From Lysobacter sp. yr284 (GTDB taxonomy: Bacteria; Pseudomonadota; Gammaproteobacteria; Xanthomonadales; Xanthomonadaceae): a stretch of 64,000 nt of DNA. Below the pieces are notes generated by a model, which was not told the DNA's origin, searched no databases, and was given only the letters and a program-made list of their open reading frames with translations. The DNA is taken from contig NZ_FNPT01000005.1 in assembly GCF_900107375.1 (NCBI RefSeq), forward strand, positions 1 to 64,000, given 5' to 3'. The stretch's first letter is position 1; every line of letters starts with the position of its first letter. Positions 27,446 to 37,600 of this stretch are shown piece after piece. Made by a program: the position numbers and the translations under genes.

Positions 27446-27586
27446 TCCAGCTGTCGCTGGAATGAGGGTCAGCGGGTAGTTTCGACGCAAAAGGAAATGC
27501 GCCGCCACTGTTTGCGCAACCTCCGCAAAACAGTGAAGCCCACAGGGGGCGAAATCCGTGCCGCAGCTGCCGAACCCAGCTGCCGC

Positions 27587-28537
27587 TCAGGCCTCGCGCT
27601 CCCACGGCGGCACCTCGCCGAACGACTCGGCCATGAAGTCGATGAACGCACGCACGCGCAGCGGTACGTAGCGCCGTTGCGGCATGACGGCGTGGATCGC
27701 GGTGTCGGGCAGGCGGTGGCGCGGCAGGACCTGCACCAGGCGGCCGGCGCGCAGGTCTTCGTGCACGTGCCAGACCGAAAAGTGGGCGATGCCGAGGCCG
27801 GCGATCGCCGCGTCGCGCAGGACTTCGCCGAAATTGCTCTCCAGCCGCCCGTTGACCCGCACCACGCTCTCGCGCCCGGCGGCGTCGAGCACGCGCCAAT
27901 GCTCCAGCCGCCCCTGCGCGCCGACCAGCAGCAGGCATTCGTGGCCGGCCAGGTCCTGCGGCGTGCGCGGCGCGCCGTGGCGGCGCAGGTAGTCGGGCGA
28001 ACAGGCCAGCACGCGGCGGTTGTGGGCGAGTTTGCGCGCGACCAGGTTGGAGTCGTCGAGCGTGCCGATGCGGATCGCCAGGTCCATGCCGGCGGCGATC
28101 AGGTCCAGGTTCTCGTCGCTCAGGTTCACGCTCAGCCGCACCCGCGGATAGCGGCGCTGGAACTCGGGCAGCAACGGCGAGAGGTACATGCGGCCGAACG
28201 CGGCCGAGGTGGTCACCCGCAGCTGCCCGGACGGTTCGCTGCCGGCGCGGCGCAGGTCGTCGGTCAGGCCTTCGAGTTCCTCGATCAGGGCGCGACCGCG
28301 CTCGGCCAGGGCCAGGCCCTCGGCGGTGGCGTGCAGTTGCCGCGTGGTCCGGTGCAGCAGGCGCACGCCGAGCTCGCGTTCCAGGCGCTTGAGCCGCTGG
28401 CTGGCCACCGCCGCCGACAGGTCCAGGCTGCGCGCGGCGGCGCTGATCGAGCCCAGGTCCAGGACCCTCAGGAACAGGTTCAGGTCGGCGATCCGGTCCA
28501 CGGGATTTTCAATTTCTGGTTGAGAGTGATTCGCCAT
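27587..28537 (-). CDS. LysR-family transcriptional regulator
   Basis: A 316-residue regulator. Residues about 15-75 form the winged helix-turn-helix (LRVLDLGSISAAARSLDLSA, then QRLKRLERELGVRLLHRTT), followed by a co-inducer-binding domain. The start at 28537 is the only one that begins at the DNA-binding domain; a much longer frame extends into the opposite-strand MFS gene and is not coding. It is divergent from the MFS transporter with about 66 bases between starts. That is the classic arrangement of a LysR regulator controlling its neighbour. The inducing molecule cannot be told. Confidence 0.94.
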   Translation of the reverse strand: MANHSQPEIENPVDRIADLNLFLRVLDLGSISAAARSLDLSAAVASQRLKRLERELGVRLLHRTTRQLHATAEGLALAERGRALIEELEGLTDDLRRAGSEPSGQLRVTTSAAFGRMYLSPLLPEFQRRYPRVRLSVNLSDENLDLIAAGMDLAIRIGTLDDSNLVARKLAHNRRVLACSPDYLRRHGAPRTPQDLAGHECLLLVGAQGRLEHWRVLDAAGRESVVRVNGRLESNFGEVLRDAAIAGLGIAHFSVWHVHEDLRAGRLVQVLPRHRLPDTAIHAVMPQRRYVPLRVRAFIDFMAESFGEVPPWEREA

Positions 28538-28603
28538 CCTGCGGGTTTTTCCACAAGATGCAACGGCCCAGACTGGCGCCTCTTTCTTCCCCGGATGCGT
28601 CCC

Positions 28604-29866
28604 ATGCACGCCCCCTCCCCTTCCACCGCCGCCACGCCCGCCGCGGGCGGCCGCGCGCGCCTGCCGGTGGCGCTGTACGCGCTGACGGTCGGCGCGTTCG
28701 GCATCGGCACCACCGAGTTCGTGATCATGGGCCTGCTGCTGCAGGTCGCCGCCGACCTGCAGGTCGGCCTGGCCGCGGCGGGCCTGCTGATCTCCGGCTA
28801 TGCGCTGGGCGTGTTCGTCGGCGCGCCGGTGCTGACCGTCGCCACCGGGCGCATGCCGCGCAAGGCGGTGCTGGTGGCGCTGATGCTGATCTTCACCGTC
28901 GGCAACATCGTCTGCGCGATCGCGCCGAACTATACGGTGCTGATGATCGCGCGGGTCATCACCTCGCTCGCCCACGGCACCTTTTTCGGCGTCGGCGCGG
29001 TGGTCGCGACCGGCCTGGTGCCGCAGGACCGCAAGGCCTCGGCGATCTCGATCATGTTCACCGGCCTGACCGTGGCCACCCTGCTCGGCGTGCCCGCCGG
29101 CGCGTGGCTCGGCCTGCACCTGGGCTGGCGCTCGACGTTCTGGGCGGTGGCGGCGATCGGCGTGATCGCGACGGTGGTGATCGCCGCGCTGGTGCCGCGC
29201 GACCGCAGCAAGCCCGAGCCGGTCGCGCTGCGCCGCGAGCTGCGCGCGGTGCTGCACCCGCAGGTGTTGCTGGGCCTGCTGACCACCGTGCTGGGCTTCG
29301 CCGGCGTGTTCACCGTCTACACCTTCATCCAGCCGATCCTCACCACCCTGAGCGGATTCGGCGACGCCGCGGTCTCGCCGATCCTGCTGGTGTTCGGCGG
29401 CGGCATGATCCTGGGCAACCTGATCGGCGGACGCTTCGCCGACAAGCGCCTGGCGCCGGCCCTGGTCGGCACCCTGGTCGCGCTGGCGGCGGTGCTGGGC
29501 GCGATGACCTTCGGCCTGCGCGACCCGGTCGCCGCGGTCGCCTTCGTCGGCCTGCTCGGCGTGGCCGCGTTCGCGACGGTGCCGCCGCTGCAGCTGTGGG
29601 TGCTGCAGAAGACCGATGCGGCCGGGCAGAACCTGGCGTCGAGCCTCAACATCGGCGCGTTCAACCTCGGCAACGCGCTGGGCGCCTGGCTCGGCGGCGC
29701 GGTGATCGAACACGGCCCGGGATTGGGCGCGGTGACCTGGGTCGCGGCGCTGGTAACGGCATCGGGACTGGCGCTGGCGTTGCTGGCGACGCGGCTGGAT
29801 GCGAAAAGCCGCGCCAGCGCGAAGCGCAGCAGCAAACCGGCCATCGCAGCCGCGTGCGCAGGCTGA
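28604..29866 (+). CDS. MFS transporter, AraJ/YdhP-like drug or sugar efflux family
   Basis: A 420-residue inner-membrane protein with twelve predicted helices. It starts its first helix with ALYALTVGAFGIGTTEFVIMG, a block typical of the DHA1 efflux subfamily (AraJ, YdhP, SotB). Family motif A-like residues occur as GRMPRKAVLV after helix 2, and the antiporter-like region is in LLGVPAGAWLG. An alternative start nine bases upstream (28595) is equally possible because neither has a strong ribosome site. The divergent LysR gene is the likely regulator. The transported compound is unknown. Confidence 0.92.
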   Translation: MHAPSPSTAATPAAGGRARLPVALYALTVGAFGIGTTEFVIMGLLLQVAADLQVGLAAAGLLISGYALGVFVGAPVLTVATGRMPRKAVLVALMLIFTVGNIVCAIAPNYTVLMIARVITSLAHGTFFGVGAVVATGLVPQDRKASAISIMFTGLTVATLLGVPAGAWLGLHLGWRSTFWAVAAIGVIATVVIAALVPRDRSKPEPVALRRELRAVLHPQVLLGLLTTVLGFAGVFTVYTFIQPILTTLSGFGDAAVSPILLVFGGGMILGNLIGGRFADKRLAPALVGTLVALAAVLGAMTFGLRDPVAAVAFVGLLGVAAFATVPPLQLWVLQKTDAAGQNLASSLNIGAFNLGNALGAWLGGAVIEHGPGLGAVTWVAALVTASGLALALLATRLDAKSRASAKRSSKPAIAAACAG

Positions 29867-29985
29867 GCGCTGCCAAGCGCCATCGCAGCCGCCGCATCGG
29901 CGACGGCGCCGAAGCCGACGCGATTTCTCACAAACCCCTCCCACTTTCCCGCGTCGCATCGCGACGCCTTTCCGGCCTACCGATC

Positions 29986-31230
29986 ATGAATGCCCTGCCT
30001 CGCTCCCTCGCCGCCGCCGCGCTCGCCCTGTCTCTGCTCGCTCCGGCGCAGGCCGCCGAGCGCGCGCGCTGGATCGGCACCTGGACCGCCAGCCCGCAAG
30101 CCACCTGGGACGCCGGATTCGTCCTGCCCAACAACGCCCCCGACCGGCTGCGCGACCAGACCGTGCGCCAGGTCGCGCGCATCAGCGTCGGCGGCGACCG
30201 CGTGCGCATCGCCCTGTCCAACGCCTACGGCCGCGAACCGGTCGTCATCGGCGCGGCGCGCATCGCGCGCAGTCTCGGCGGTTCGCGCATCGAGGCCGGC
30301 AGCGATCGCGCGCTGACCTTCGGCGGCCGCAGCAGCGTCACCTTGCTGCCGGGTGCGCCGGTGCTCAGCGATCCGGTCGAACTCAGCGCGCCGGCGTTGG
30401 CCGAACTCGCCGTCAGCCTGTACCTGCCGCAGGACACCGCGCTGCGCAGTTTCCACTGGGAAGGCGGGCAGGATGCTTACCTCGCACGCGGCGACCGAAG
30501 CGCGCAAGCCGCGCTCGACGGCGCCGAAAAACTGACCAGCCGCCCCTACCTCAGCGGCATCTATGTCGAGTCCGCGCACGCGGCGCGCACCGTGGTCGCG
30601 TTCGGCGATTCGATCACCGACGGCGCCGCCTCCACCGTCAACCGCAACCATCGCTGGCCGGACTTCCTCGCCCAGCGGCTGGCCCCGCGCGACATCGCCG
30701 TGCTCAACGCCGGCATCTCCGGCGCGCAGGTGTTGAACGACGGCATGGGCGTCAGCGCGCTGGCCCGGTTCGAGCGCGACGTGCTGGCCCAGCGCCCGGA
30801 CAGCGTGGTGCTGCTGATGGGCATCAACGACATCGGCTGGCCCGGCAGCAGCTTCGAGCCCGCGCGCGAAGCGATGAGCGCGCAACGCCTGATCGACGGC
30901 TACCGCCAGTTGATCGCGCGCGCCCGCCAGGCCGGCGTGCGCATCGTCGGCGCCACCTTGACGCCGTTCGAGGACGCGCTGCCGGACGCGCCGGTGAAGC
31001 GCTATTTCGACGCGGACAAAGAACGCGTGCGCCAGCAGGTCAATGCCTGGATCCGCGACAGCGGCGAGTTCGACGCTGTCGCCGATTTCGACGCCGTGAT
31101 CCGCGACCCCGCGCATCCCGCGCGCATGCAGGCCGGCTTCGATTCCGGCGACCGCCTGCACCCGGGCGACGCCGGTTATCGCGCCATGGCCGATTCGCTC
31201 GACGAGGCGATCCTGTTCGGCGCGCATTGA
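29986..31230 (+). CDS. exported SGNH/GDSL hydrolase
   Basis: A 414-residue exported esterase-type protein. Residues 1-23 are a signal peptide (cleavage after AQA). An N-terminal beta-rich domain carries WIGTWTASPQ and VRIALSNAYG. The catalytic domain has block I with the nucleophile serine in VVAFGDSITDG, block III GINDIGWPG, and block V with Asp and His in SGDRLHPGDAGY. This two-domain layout is that of secreted GDSL lipases/acyl esterases. The gene follows the MFS gene on the same strand by 119 bases. Confidence 0.92.
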   Translation: MNALPRSLAAAALALSLLAPAQAAERARWIGTWTASPQATWDAGFVLPNNAPDRLRDQTVRQVARISVGGDRVRIALSNAYGREPVVIGAARIARSLGGSRIEAGSDRALTFGGRSSVTLLPGAPVLSDPVELSAPALAELAVSLYLPQDTALRSFHWEGGQDAYLARGDRSAQAALDGAEKLTSRPYLSGIYVESAHAARTVVAFGDSITDGAASTVNRNHRWPDFLAQRLAPRDIAVLNAGISGAQVLNDGMGVSALARFERDVLAQRPDSVVLLMGINDIGWPGSSFEPAREAMSAQRLIDGYRQLIARARQAGVRIVGATLTPFEDALPDAPVKRYFDADKERVRQQVNAWIRDSGEFDAVADFDAVIRDPAHPARMQAGFDSGDRLHPGDAGYRAMADSLDEAILFGAH

Positions 31231-31437
31231 ACGAAGAAGCCTGGCCGGACATGCAACGCATGCGAACCTGCGCGCAGACATCCGGGATCGACGCTCCATC
31301 CGCTCGCCATTCCCGCCCACGCATTCACGCAACCGTGGCCACGGGCTTCTCAACACCGTAAGCCGCGATCGCGCACAATCCGGCATCGCCCCGCGATCCC
31401 GGCCCCCACCGCAATCCCACGTTTCCCGGAGTCCGCA

Positions 31438-32454
31438 ATGAAAGCCGTAGCCCTCACCCGTTACCTGCCCATCGACGATCCGCAATCGCTGACCGACGTC
31501 GAGCTGCCCGCGCCGAGCGCGCGCGGCCACGACCTGCTGGTGCGGGTCGAGGCGGTCTCGGTCAATCCGGTCGACACCAAGGTGCGCTCGCCCAAGCCGC
31601 AGGTGGAAGCGCAGCCGCGCGTGCTCGGCTACGATGCCGCCGGCACGGTCGAAGCCGTCGGCGAACAGGTCTCGCGCTTCAAGGTCGGCGACAAGATCTA
31701 TTACTCCGGCGACATCACCCGCCCCGGCAGCAACAGCGAGCTGCACCTGGTGGACGAGCGCATCGTCGGCTCGGCGCCCCGATCGCTCGACGCGGCCCAG
31801 GCCGCGGCGTTGCCGCTGACCGCGATCACCGCCTGGGAACTGCTGTTCCAGCGCATGCCCTTCGACAGCGAGAACGGCGGCCGCGGCAAGCGGCTGCTGA
31901 TCGTCGCCGGCGCCGGCGGCGTGGGTTCGATCGCGATCCAGATCGCCAAGCGCGCCGGCTTCGAAGTGATCGCCACCGCCTCGCGCCCGCAGACCGTCGA
32001 ATGGTGCCGCAAGATGGGCGCCGACCACGTGGTCGACCACCGCCAGCCGCTGGCGCCGCAGCTCAAGGCCCTGGGCATCGAACAGGTCGACGCCGCGCTC
32101 AACCTCGCCGACACCGACCGCTATTGGGTCGAGCTCGGCGAACTGCTGGCGCCGCAAGGCCATGTCGGCCTGATCGTGGAGCCGGCCGGCGCGCTCAAGA
32201 TCGGCGATCCGTACAAGCTCAAGTGCATCGGCATCCACTGGGAAATGATGTTCGCGCGGCCGCGCTTCGGCACTGCGGACATGATCGAACAGGGGCGCAT
32301 CCTCGACCGGGTCGCGCAACTGATCGACGCCGGCGAACTCCAGGGCACCCACACCGAGACCCTCGGCCGCATCGATGCGGCGACGCTGCGCGAGGCGCAC
32401 CGCCGGCTGGAATCGGGCGCGACCATCGGCAAGCTGGTGCTGGCCGGCTGGTAA
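31438..32454 (+). CDS. zinc-binding alcohol dehydrogenase family protein / quinone oxidoreductase-like
   Basis: A 338-residue medium-chain dehydrogenase/reductase that probably reduces a quinone or enone with NADPH. It has the N-terminal GroES-like fold (VSVNPVDTKVRSP, LGYDAAGTVEAVG), a nucleotide motif in IVAGAGGVGSIAIQIAKRAG, and GADHVVDH. The cysteine ligands for catalytic or structural zinc are missing, as in quinone oxidoreductases. A terminator follows at 32495. It stands alone between the SGNH hydrolase and the convergent S9 peptidase. Confidence 0.9.
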   Translation: MKAVALTRYLPIDDPQSLTDVELPAPSARGHDLLVRVEAVSVNPVDTKVRSPKPQVEAQPRVLGYDAAGTVEAVGEQVSRFKVGDKIYYSGDITRPGSNSELHLVDERIVGSAPRSLDAAQAAALPLTAITAWELLFQRMPFDSENGGRGKRLLIVAGAGGVGSIAIQIAKRAGFEVIATASRPQTVEWCRKMGADHVVDHRQPLAPQLKALGIEQVDAALNLADTDRYWVELGELLAPQGHVGLIVEPAGALKIGDPYKLKCIGIHWEMMFARPRFGTADMIEQGRILDRVAQLIDAGELQGTHTETLGRIDAATLREAHRRLESGATIGKLVLAGW

Positions 32455-32494
32455 GCGCCGCGCGTCGCACGCCGACGTCGCCGCCGCCAACGAA

Positions 32495-32530
32495 AAGGGG
32501 CGCCGCATCGCTGCGGCGCCCTTGTTTTTT
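32495..32530 (+). terminator. intrinsic terminator after the oxidoreductase gene
   Basis: Stem GGCGCCGCA (32499-32507) and TGCGGCGCC (32512-32520), followed by CTTGTTTTTT. It also lies close to the stop of the convergent S9 gene and may serve both strands. Confidence 0.8.
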
Positions 32531-32550
32531 CGCGGCCTGCAATGCGCGGC

Positions 32551-34602
32551 TTACAGCCCCGAACCGCCGCAGCCCTTGCTCAGGTAGGTGTCGATCAACT
32601 GCAGCTGGTCGCCCATGATCTTGCGCGTCCACGCCGGGCCGTGGGCGTAGTCGGCGATCGGGTGGTACTCCACCGGCTGGCCGGAGGCCTTGGACTTGTC
32701 GGCGAACCACTCCGACTGCTCGATCGGCACGGTCTGGTCGCGATCGCCGTGATAGATCATCAGCGGGATCTTGATCTTGTCGGCCTGGTCGAGCGGGCTG
32801 AGGCCGGCCACGGTCGGCGCCTGCGCCTCGCGGAAGAACGGGTTGGTGTAGAAGCGCGCCCAGATCCGGCGGATGTCGGACACGCCGGCGCCGGCGATCG
32901 CGCACTTGTACAGCCCGTTCGGCCGCACCGCCGCGGCGAAGGCCGCATAGCCGCCGTAGGAGAAACCGAACATCGCGACCCGGCCCGGCTGGGCGATCTT
33001 CTGTTCGATCAGCCACTTCACCCCGTCGTCCTTGTCGTCCTGCATCTTCTGGCCCCACTCGGCGTCGCCGGCCATCCACAGCTTGCGGCCCCAGCCCTGC
33101 GAGCCGCGGTACTGCGGCTGCAGCACGGCCATGCAACGCGACACCATCAGCGGCACCCACATCGAGCCGTCGAAGCCCATGCCGTCGCGCGCCCACGGGC
33201 CGCCGTGCGGATGGATCACCGACGGCCACGGGCCGGCGCCGCACAGTTCCTTGTTCGGCGTGGTCAGGAAGCCCGGAATGGTCTGCCCGTCGCGGGCCTT
33301 GTAGTAGACCAGCTTGACCTCGCCCAGCGCGGCCGGATCGATCTGCGGATAGGCCTTGCCCAGCGCCGCCAGCTTGCCGCCGCGCAACAGGTAGAACTCC
33401 GGCGGACGCGCGCGCCCTTCGACCGCGACCACCGCGGTGGACAGATCGGCGGAGTAATCGACCAGGCTGTAGCCGGCCGCGGCGTCGTAACCGGTGGTCG
33501 CGCCCTGGCCGGTGGCCGGATCGACGAACTCGGTCGGCGCCGGCTTGAGCTGCAACGCCGCGCGCAACGCCTGGTCCAGCGCCTTGAGCTTGGGATGCAC
33601 CCACTGCACGTCGTTCTCGCGCGGGCCTTCGTAGCGCAGGCCGAGGATCTCGCCCTGGCCGACGCCTTCCACGCCCTTGCTGCGGTTGACGATCACCGAG
33701 GACGCGTCGAAGAAGCGGTGTTCGAACAGATTCTCCTTGCGCGCCTTGGCGGCGATGTCGTACTCGTAGATCACCGACTTGTCGCGGCCGACGTTGCTGC
33801 GCACGAAGGCGATGTTGGGATCGTCGGCGAAACCGACCACCTGCACCTCGTCGCGCTCCTTCACGTACGAGCGGAAGTGCTCGGTCCACTGCCCGCTCTT
33901 GGGGTCGCGGAACTGGGCGGCGACGAAGGCGCCCTTGCCGTCGGTGTCGTTGCTCAGGCGCGCGGCCAGGTTGCCCTGCGAGTCGGTCAGATACCCGCCG
34001 ATGCGTTCGTTGCTGCGCTGGATGCGCTCGGCCTTCCAGGTGCGCAAGTCGACCTTGTACACATCGCCGGCGCTGGAGCCGACCGTGTTCATCACCAGCA
34101 CGTGATCGGGATCGTTGGGCAGCGCGTCGAGGATCGCCGGCACCGCCAGCGCCTGCCGCACCTGCTCGTCGCGGCTCTCGGCGCGCTCCTGCGGCATCGG
34201 CTCGTGCCAGTCCTTGCCCTGCAGGTCGGTGATCATCAGCTTGTTGGCGAAGGTCTTGTACAGCCGGTCCGCGCGCAGATCGTAGGGCTGCCACAACGAC
34301 ACCGCGAGCAGGTCGTTCTTGATGAAGCTGACCCCATTGAGCTTCATCTTGGCCGAACCGATCACGGTCGGCGCCTTGTCCAGCGCGTCGGTGTCCCATA
34401 CCAGGATCACCCGCTCCTCGCCGCGCGCCTGCAGCGCGGCCATGCGCTTGCCGTCGGGCGAGAGGGTGAAGCTCGACATCAGCGGGAACGCGGCGAGCTG
34501 TTCGACCGTCGGCACCGCGGGCTTGGCCTGCGCGGCCGGGATCGCCGCCGCGGCCAGCGCGAGGCCGAGCGCGACGCGCTTGAACATATGCATTTTGTCC
34601 AT
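32551..34602 (-). CDS. exported S9 family peptidase (acylaminoacyl/prolyl oligopeptidase type)
   Basis: A 683-residue exported serine peptidase. It has a signal peptide in residues 1-26, a beta-propeller region built of repeats such as SSFTLSPDGKRMAAL, and a C-terminal alpha/beta-hydrolase domain. The nucleophile is in FGFSYGGYAAF, the acid in HGDRDQTVP, and the histidine in DYAHGPAW. It probably digests oligopeptides in the periplasm. It lies 70 bases downstream of the TonB-dependent receptor on the same strand. A strong terminator sits between, so joint expression needs read-through or a second promoter. A GGGGAG site supports the chosen start. Confidence 0.92.
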   Translation of the reverse strand: MDKMHMFKRVALGLALAAAAIPAAQAKPAVPTVEQLAAFPLMSSFTLSPDGKRMAALQARGEERVILVWDTDALDKAPTVIGSAKMKLNGVSFIKNDLLAVSLWQPYDLRADRLYKTFANKLMITDLQGKDWHEPMPQERAESRDEQVRQALAVPAILDALPNDPDHVLVMNTVGSSAGDVYKVDLRTWKAERIQRSNERIGGYLTDSQGNLAARLSNDTDGKGAFVAAQFRDPKSGQWTEHFRSYVKERDEVQVVGFADDPNIAFVRSNVGRDKSVIYEYDIAAKARKENLFEHRFFDASSVIVNRSKGVEGVGQGEILGLRYEGPRENDVQWVHPKLKALDQALRAALQLKPAPTEFVDPATGQGATTGYDAAAGYSLVDYSADLSTAVVAVEGRARPPEFYLLRGGKLAALGKAYPQIDPAALGEVKLVYYKARDGQTIPGFLTTPNKELCGAGPWPSVIHPHGGPWARDGMGFDGSMWVPLMVSRCMAVLQPQYRGSQGWGRKLWMAGDAEWGQKMQDDKDDGVKWLIEQKIAQPGRVAMFGFSYGGYAAFAAAVRPNGLYKCAIAGAGVSDIRRIWARFYTNPFFREAQAPTVAGLSPLDQADKIKIPLMIYHGDRDQTVPIEQSEWFADKSKASGQPVEYHPIADYAHGPAWTRKIMGDQLQLIDTYLSKGCGGSGL

Positions 34603-34625
34603 GAGGACTCCCCTATCTTCCGGGC

Positions 34626-34659
34626 AAAAAAAAACCGCCGCCCGGGTTAGGGGCGGCGG
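34626..34659 (-). terminator. intrinsic terminator of the TonB-dependent receptor gene
   Basis: Nine-base stem CCGCCGCCC (34635-34643) and GGGCGGCGG (34651-34659), with A9 (34626-34634) that gives a run of nine U on the minus strand. It lies 14 bases after the receptor stop. Confidence 0.9.
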
Positions 34660-34672
34660 TCGTTGGTACCGA

Positions 34673-37600
34673 TCAGAACTTCGCCTGCACGTTCAGGAAG
34701 AACGCGCGACCGACGTAGTCGTAACCGCTGTACAGCGGGGCGTTGCCCACGCGGTTGTAAGCGCCCGACTGCGAGATCTTCTTCGGCTCGGCGTCGAACA
34801 GGTTGCGCACGCCGCCGGTGAAGGTCCACTTGTCCAGCTTGAACTGGGCCGAGATGTGCGAGAGGTAGTAATCCTCCGTGTGCATCTTGAACGCAGCGGT
34901 GTTGCGGTCGAGGCCGTAGTAGCCGTAGCTCTGCATGGCGTCGACCCATTCCAGGCCGTAGCGGAACTTCCAGTTCTTCCAGTCGTAGGTGGTGTCGAGC
35001 GTGGCGGTCATCGACGGCGAACCGATGTTGCCGTTGTAATCGTCCAGCGCGTCCTCGGCGAACAGCTTGTTGGACTGCTCCAGGAAGTGGGTCGCCTGCA
35101 GGGTGGTGCGCAGGGTGCCCGGGCCGACGTCGCGGACGTAGCGGACGGTGAAGTCCAGGCCGCGCACGCGGTCGGTGGCCAGGTTGACGTAGCTGTCCTG
35201 CACGGTCAGGGCGTTGCTGCCCGGAGCGCGCGCCGCGACCAGACGGCAGAAGCCGCCACCGGCGCGGAAGTCCGGATCGTTGTAGCAGCGGTCCAGGATC
35301 TCGGCGCCGCCGGCGCGAGCGACGCCGTTCTCGACTTCGATCTTGTAGTAGTCCACCGCGAACGACAGGTCGCCCCAGCTCTTCGGCATTTCCGGCTGCA
35401 GGATGATGCCGCCGGTGAAGTTCTTGGAGGTTTCCGCCTTCAGGCCCTGCGCCGCGCCGCCGTTGTTGATGACGGTGACGCCGCTGGTGGCGTTGAAGTT
35501 CGGCACCAAGCCTTCGGACGCGCAGTTGGCGGCCAGCGAGATCGAAGCGTCCGGATCCACGCCGTAGTTGTTGCACGGGTCGACGGAGTTGGACAGGAAG
35601 CCGGTGGTGGCGCCCAGGAACTGCTCGAACAGCGCCGGAGCGCGGTAGGAGGTGCCGTACGACGCGCGCACGGTCAGCCAGCTGAGCGGGGTCCACAGAC
35701 CGCCGATCTTGTAGGTGTTGTCGCTGCCGTAGGACTTGTAGTCGGTGTAGCGGGCCGACAGGTTGAAGGTCAGTTCCTCGGCGCCCTTCAGGCCGGACAG
35801 CACCGGCACTTCGATTTCGCCGTAGATTTCCTTGACCGAGTCCTTGCCGCGGGTCGGATCGCCCGAGGTCAGGTTGTACAGGTTGCGGGCGACGCCGTCG
35901 GCCGACGGGGTGTCGTCGATCTTGGCGCGGCGGTACTCGACGCCGAACGCGCCGCGCACATCGCCGTACGGCAGCGAGAACAGCGGACCGTCGATGGAGA
36001 AGTTGACGGTGCTTTCTTCATACAGGGTGTTGCCGGTGACCGGACGGTAGACGTAGTTCTTCCAGTCCTGCGGCAGCTTGCCGCCGACGACCTGCGTGGT
36101 CAGGAACGGCGCGGCCACGCAGCCGCCCGACGGATCGCGGCAGACGACGCCGCCCGGGCCCGCGACCACGTCGAGGCTGCGCGCCAGGCGATCGGTCAGG
36201 AAGCTGTCGAAGGTGTAGTCGGCATCGGAACGCGACTTGCTGACCATGAAGTCGTAGCGCCAGTCGGTCCACACGAAGTCGCCGCGCAGGCCGCCGGTGG
36301 CCTTCCAGAAATCGACCGTCTGCGAGCTGTGGTTGTTGCCGAAGCCGATGAAGGCGCGCACCGCGACCGGGCGGCCGTTGCTGATTTCGGTCGGCTGGGC
36401 CTGGAACAGGGCGTTCTGCAACTGCGCCGGCAGCAGGATGCTGCCGCGCGCGTAGTCCAGGGTCAGCTGGCTGTAGCCGGTCTGGCTGGATTCGCGGCGG
36501 TTGCCGAGCAGCTCGAAGTACACCTCGGCGTTGCCCAGCGCCTGCAGGTCGTAGGCGCCCTGGATGTAGCCGGTCTTGACTTCCACCGGCGAGATCAGCG
36601 AGCGGTTGAGCATGCGCGGATCGAAGGTGTCGCGCACGTTGGTGTTGGTCGCGCCGCCGGCCACGCCCTCGTAGCCCACCAGGCCGGTGCTCACCGACGA
36701 GTTCGGGCGCCAGCGGTTGAAGATGTTGCCGACCGAACCGGCCGCGCCGACGCCGGGGCGCAGCTCGGTGCCGATGGAGTTGATCGCCGAGCCGTTGGAG
36801 CCGGTGCCGGTGATCGGGTAGCACTTCGGCATGCCGGTCAGCGGGTCCTTGAAGTCCGCGCTGCCCCACTCGCCCACGCCGGTCACATTGCCCGAGCCGT
36901 CGCGGGTGACGGTACGGCGGTAGTCGGTGTTGCAGCGGGTCCAGTCGCGATCGCCGAGGGTCAACTCGTTGCGGTCGTAGGCTTCGAACGAGCCGGAGAT
37001 GCTGAAGCGGTCGCCGGTCTTGCCCCAGGACAGCGAGTAGCGGGTTTCGTCGCCGCCGCCGTCTTCGGTCACGTTGTACTGGGCTTCGACGGCCAGCTCG
37101 TTGATGTTCTTGCGGGTGACGATGTTGATCACGCCCGCGATCGCGTCGGAACCGTAGATCGACGAAGCGCCGTCCTTCAGCACTTCGATGTGATCGATCA
37201 TCGAGGTCGGCAGCACGTTCAAGTCGGCCGAGCCGACCGAACCGCGCGAACCCGCCGGCGCCACGCGGCGGCCGTTGAGCAGGATCAGGGTGCGGGTCGG
37301 GTCCATGCCGCGCAGGCCGACGGTGTTGGCGCCGGGACCGCCGTTGGTCACGAAGCCGCCGTAGGCGTTGTTGATCTGGCCCTGGCCGCCGGTGACGGAG
37401 GTGCTCTGCAGCGCGCCGGTGGTCGAGTTGAAGCCGGCCAGCGTGGTTTCTTCGCGGGTGATCACCTGCAGCGGCGAAACCGAGGTGAAGGTGTCGCGGC
37501 CGATGCGCGAGCCGGTGACCGTCACGGTCTCCAGGCTGGTGGCGTTCTTGCTGGCGACTTCTTCCGCGGACGGCTTGGCGTCCTTGTCGGTGGCCACGTC

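Noticed and set aside
27587-29959. 790-codon open frame on the minus strand across the MFS gene
   Set aside because: Only the part from 28537 down (the LysR protein) has protein-like sequence. The rest is arginine/histidine/glutamine-rich and lies opposite the MFS gene.
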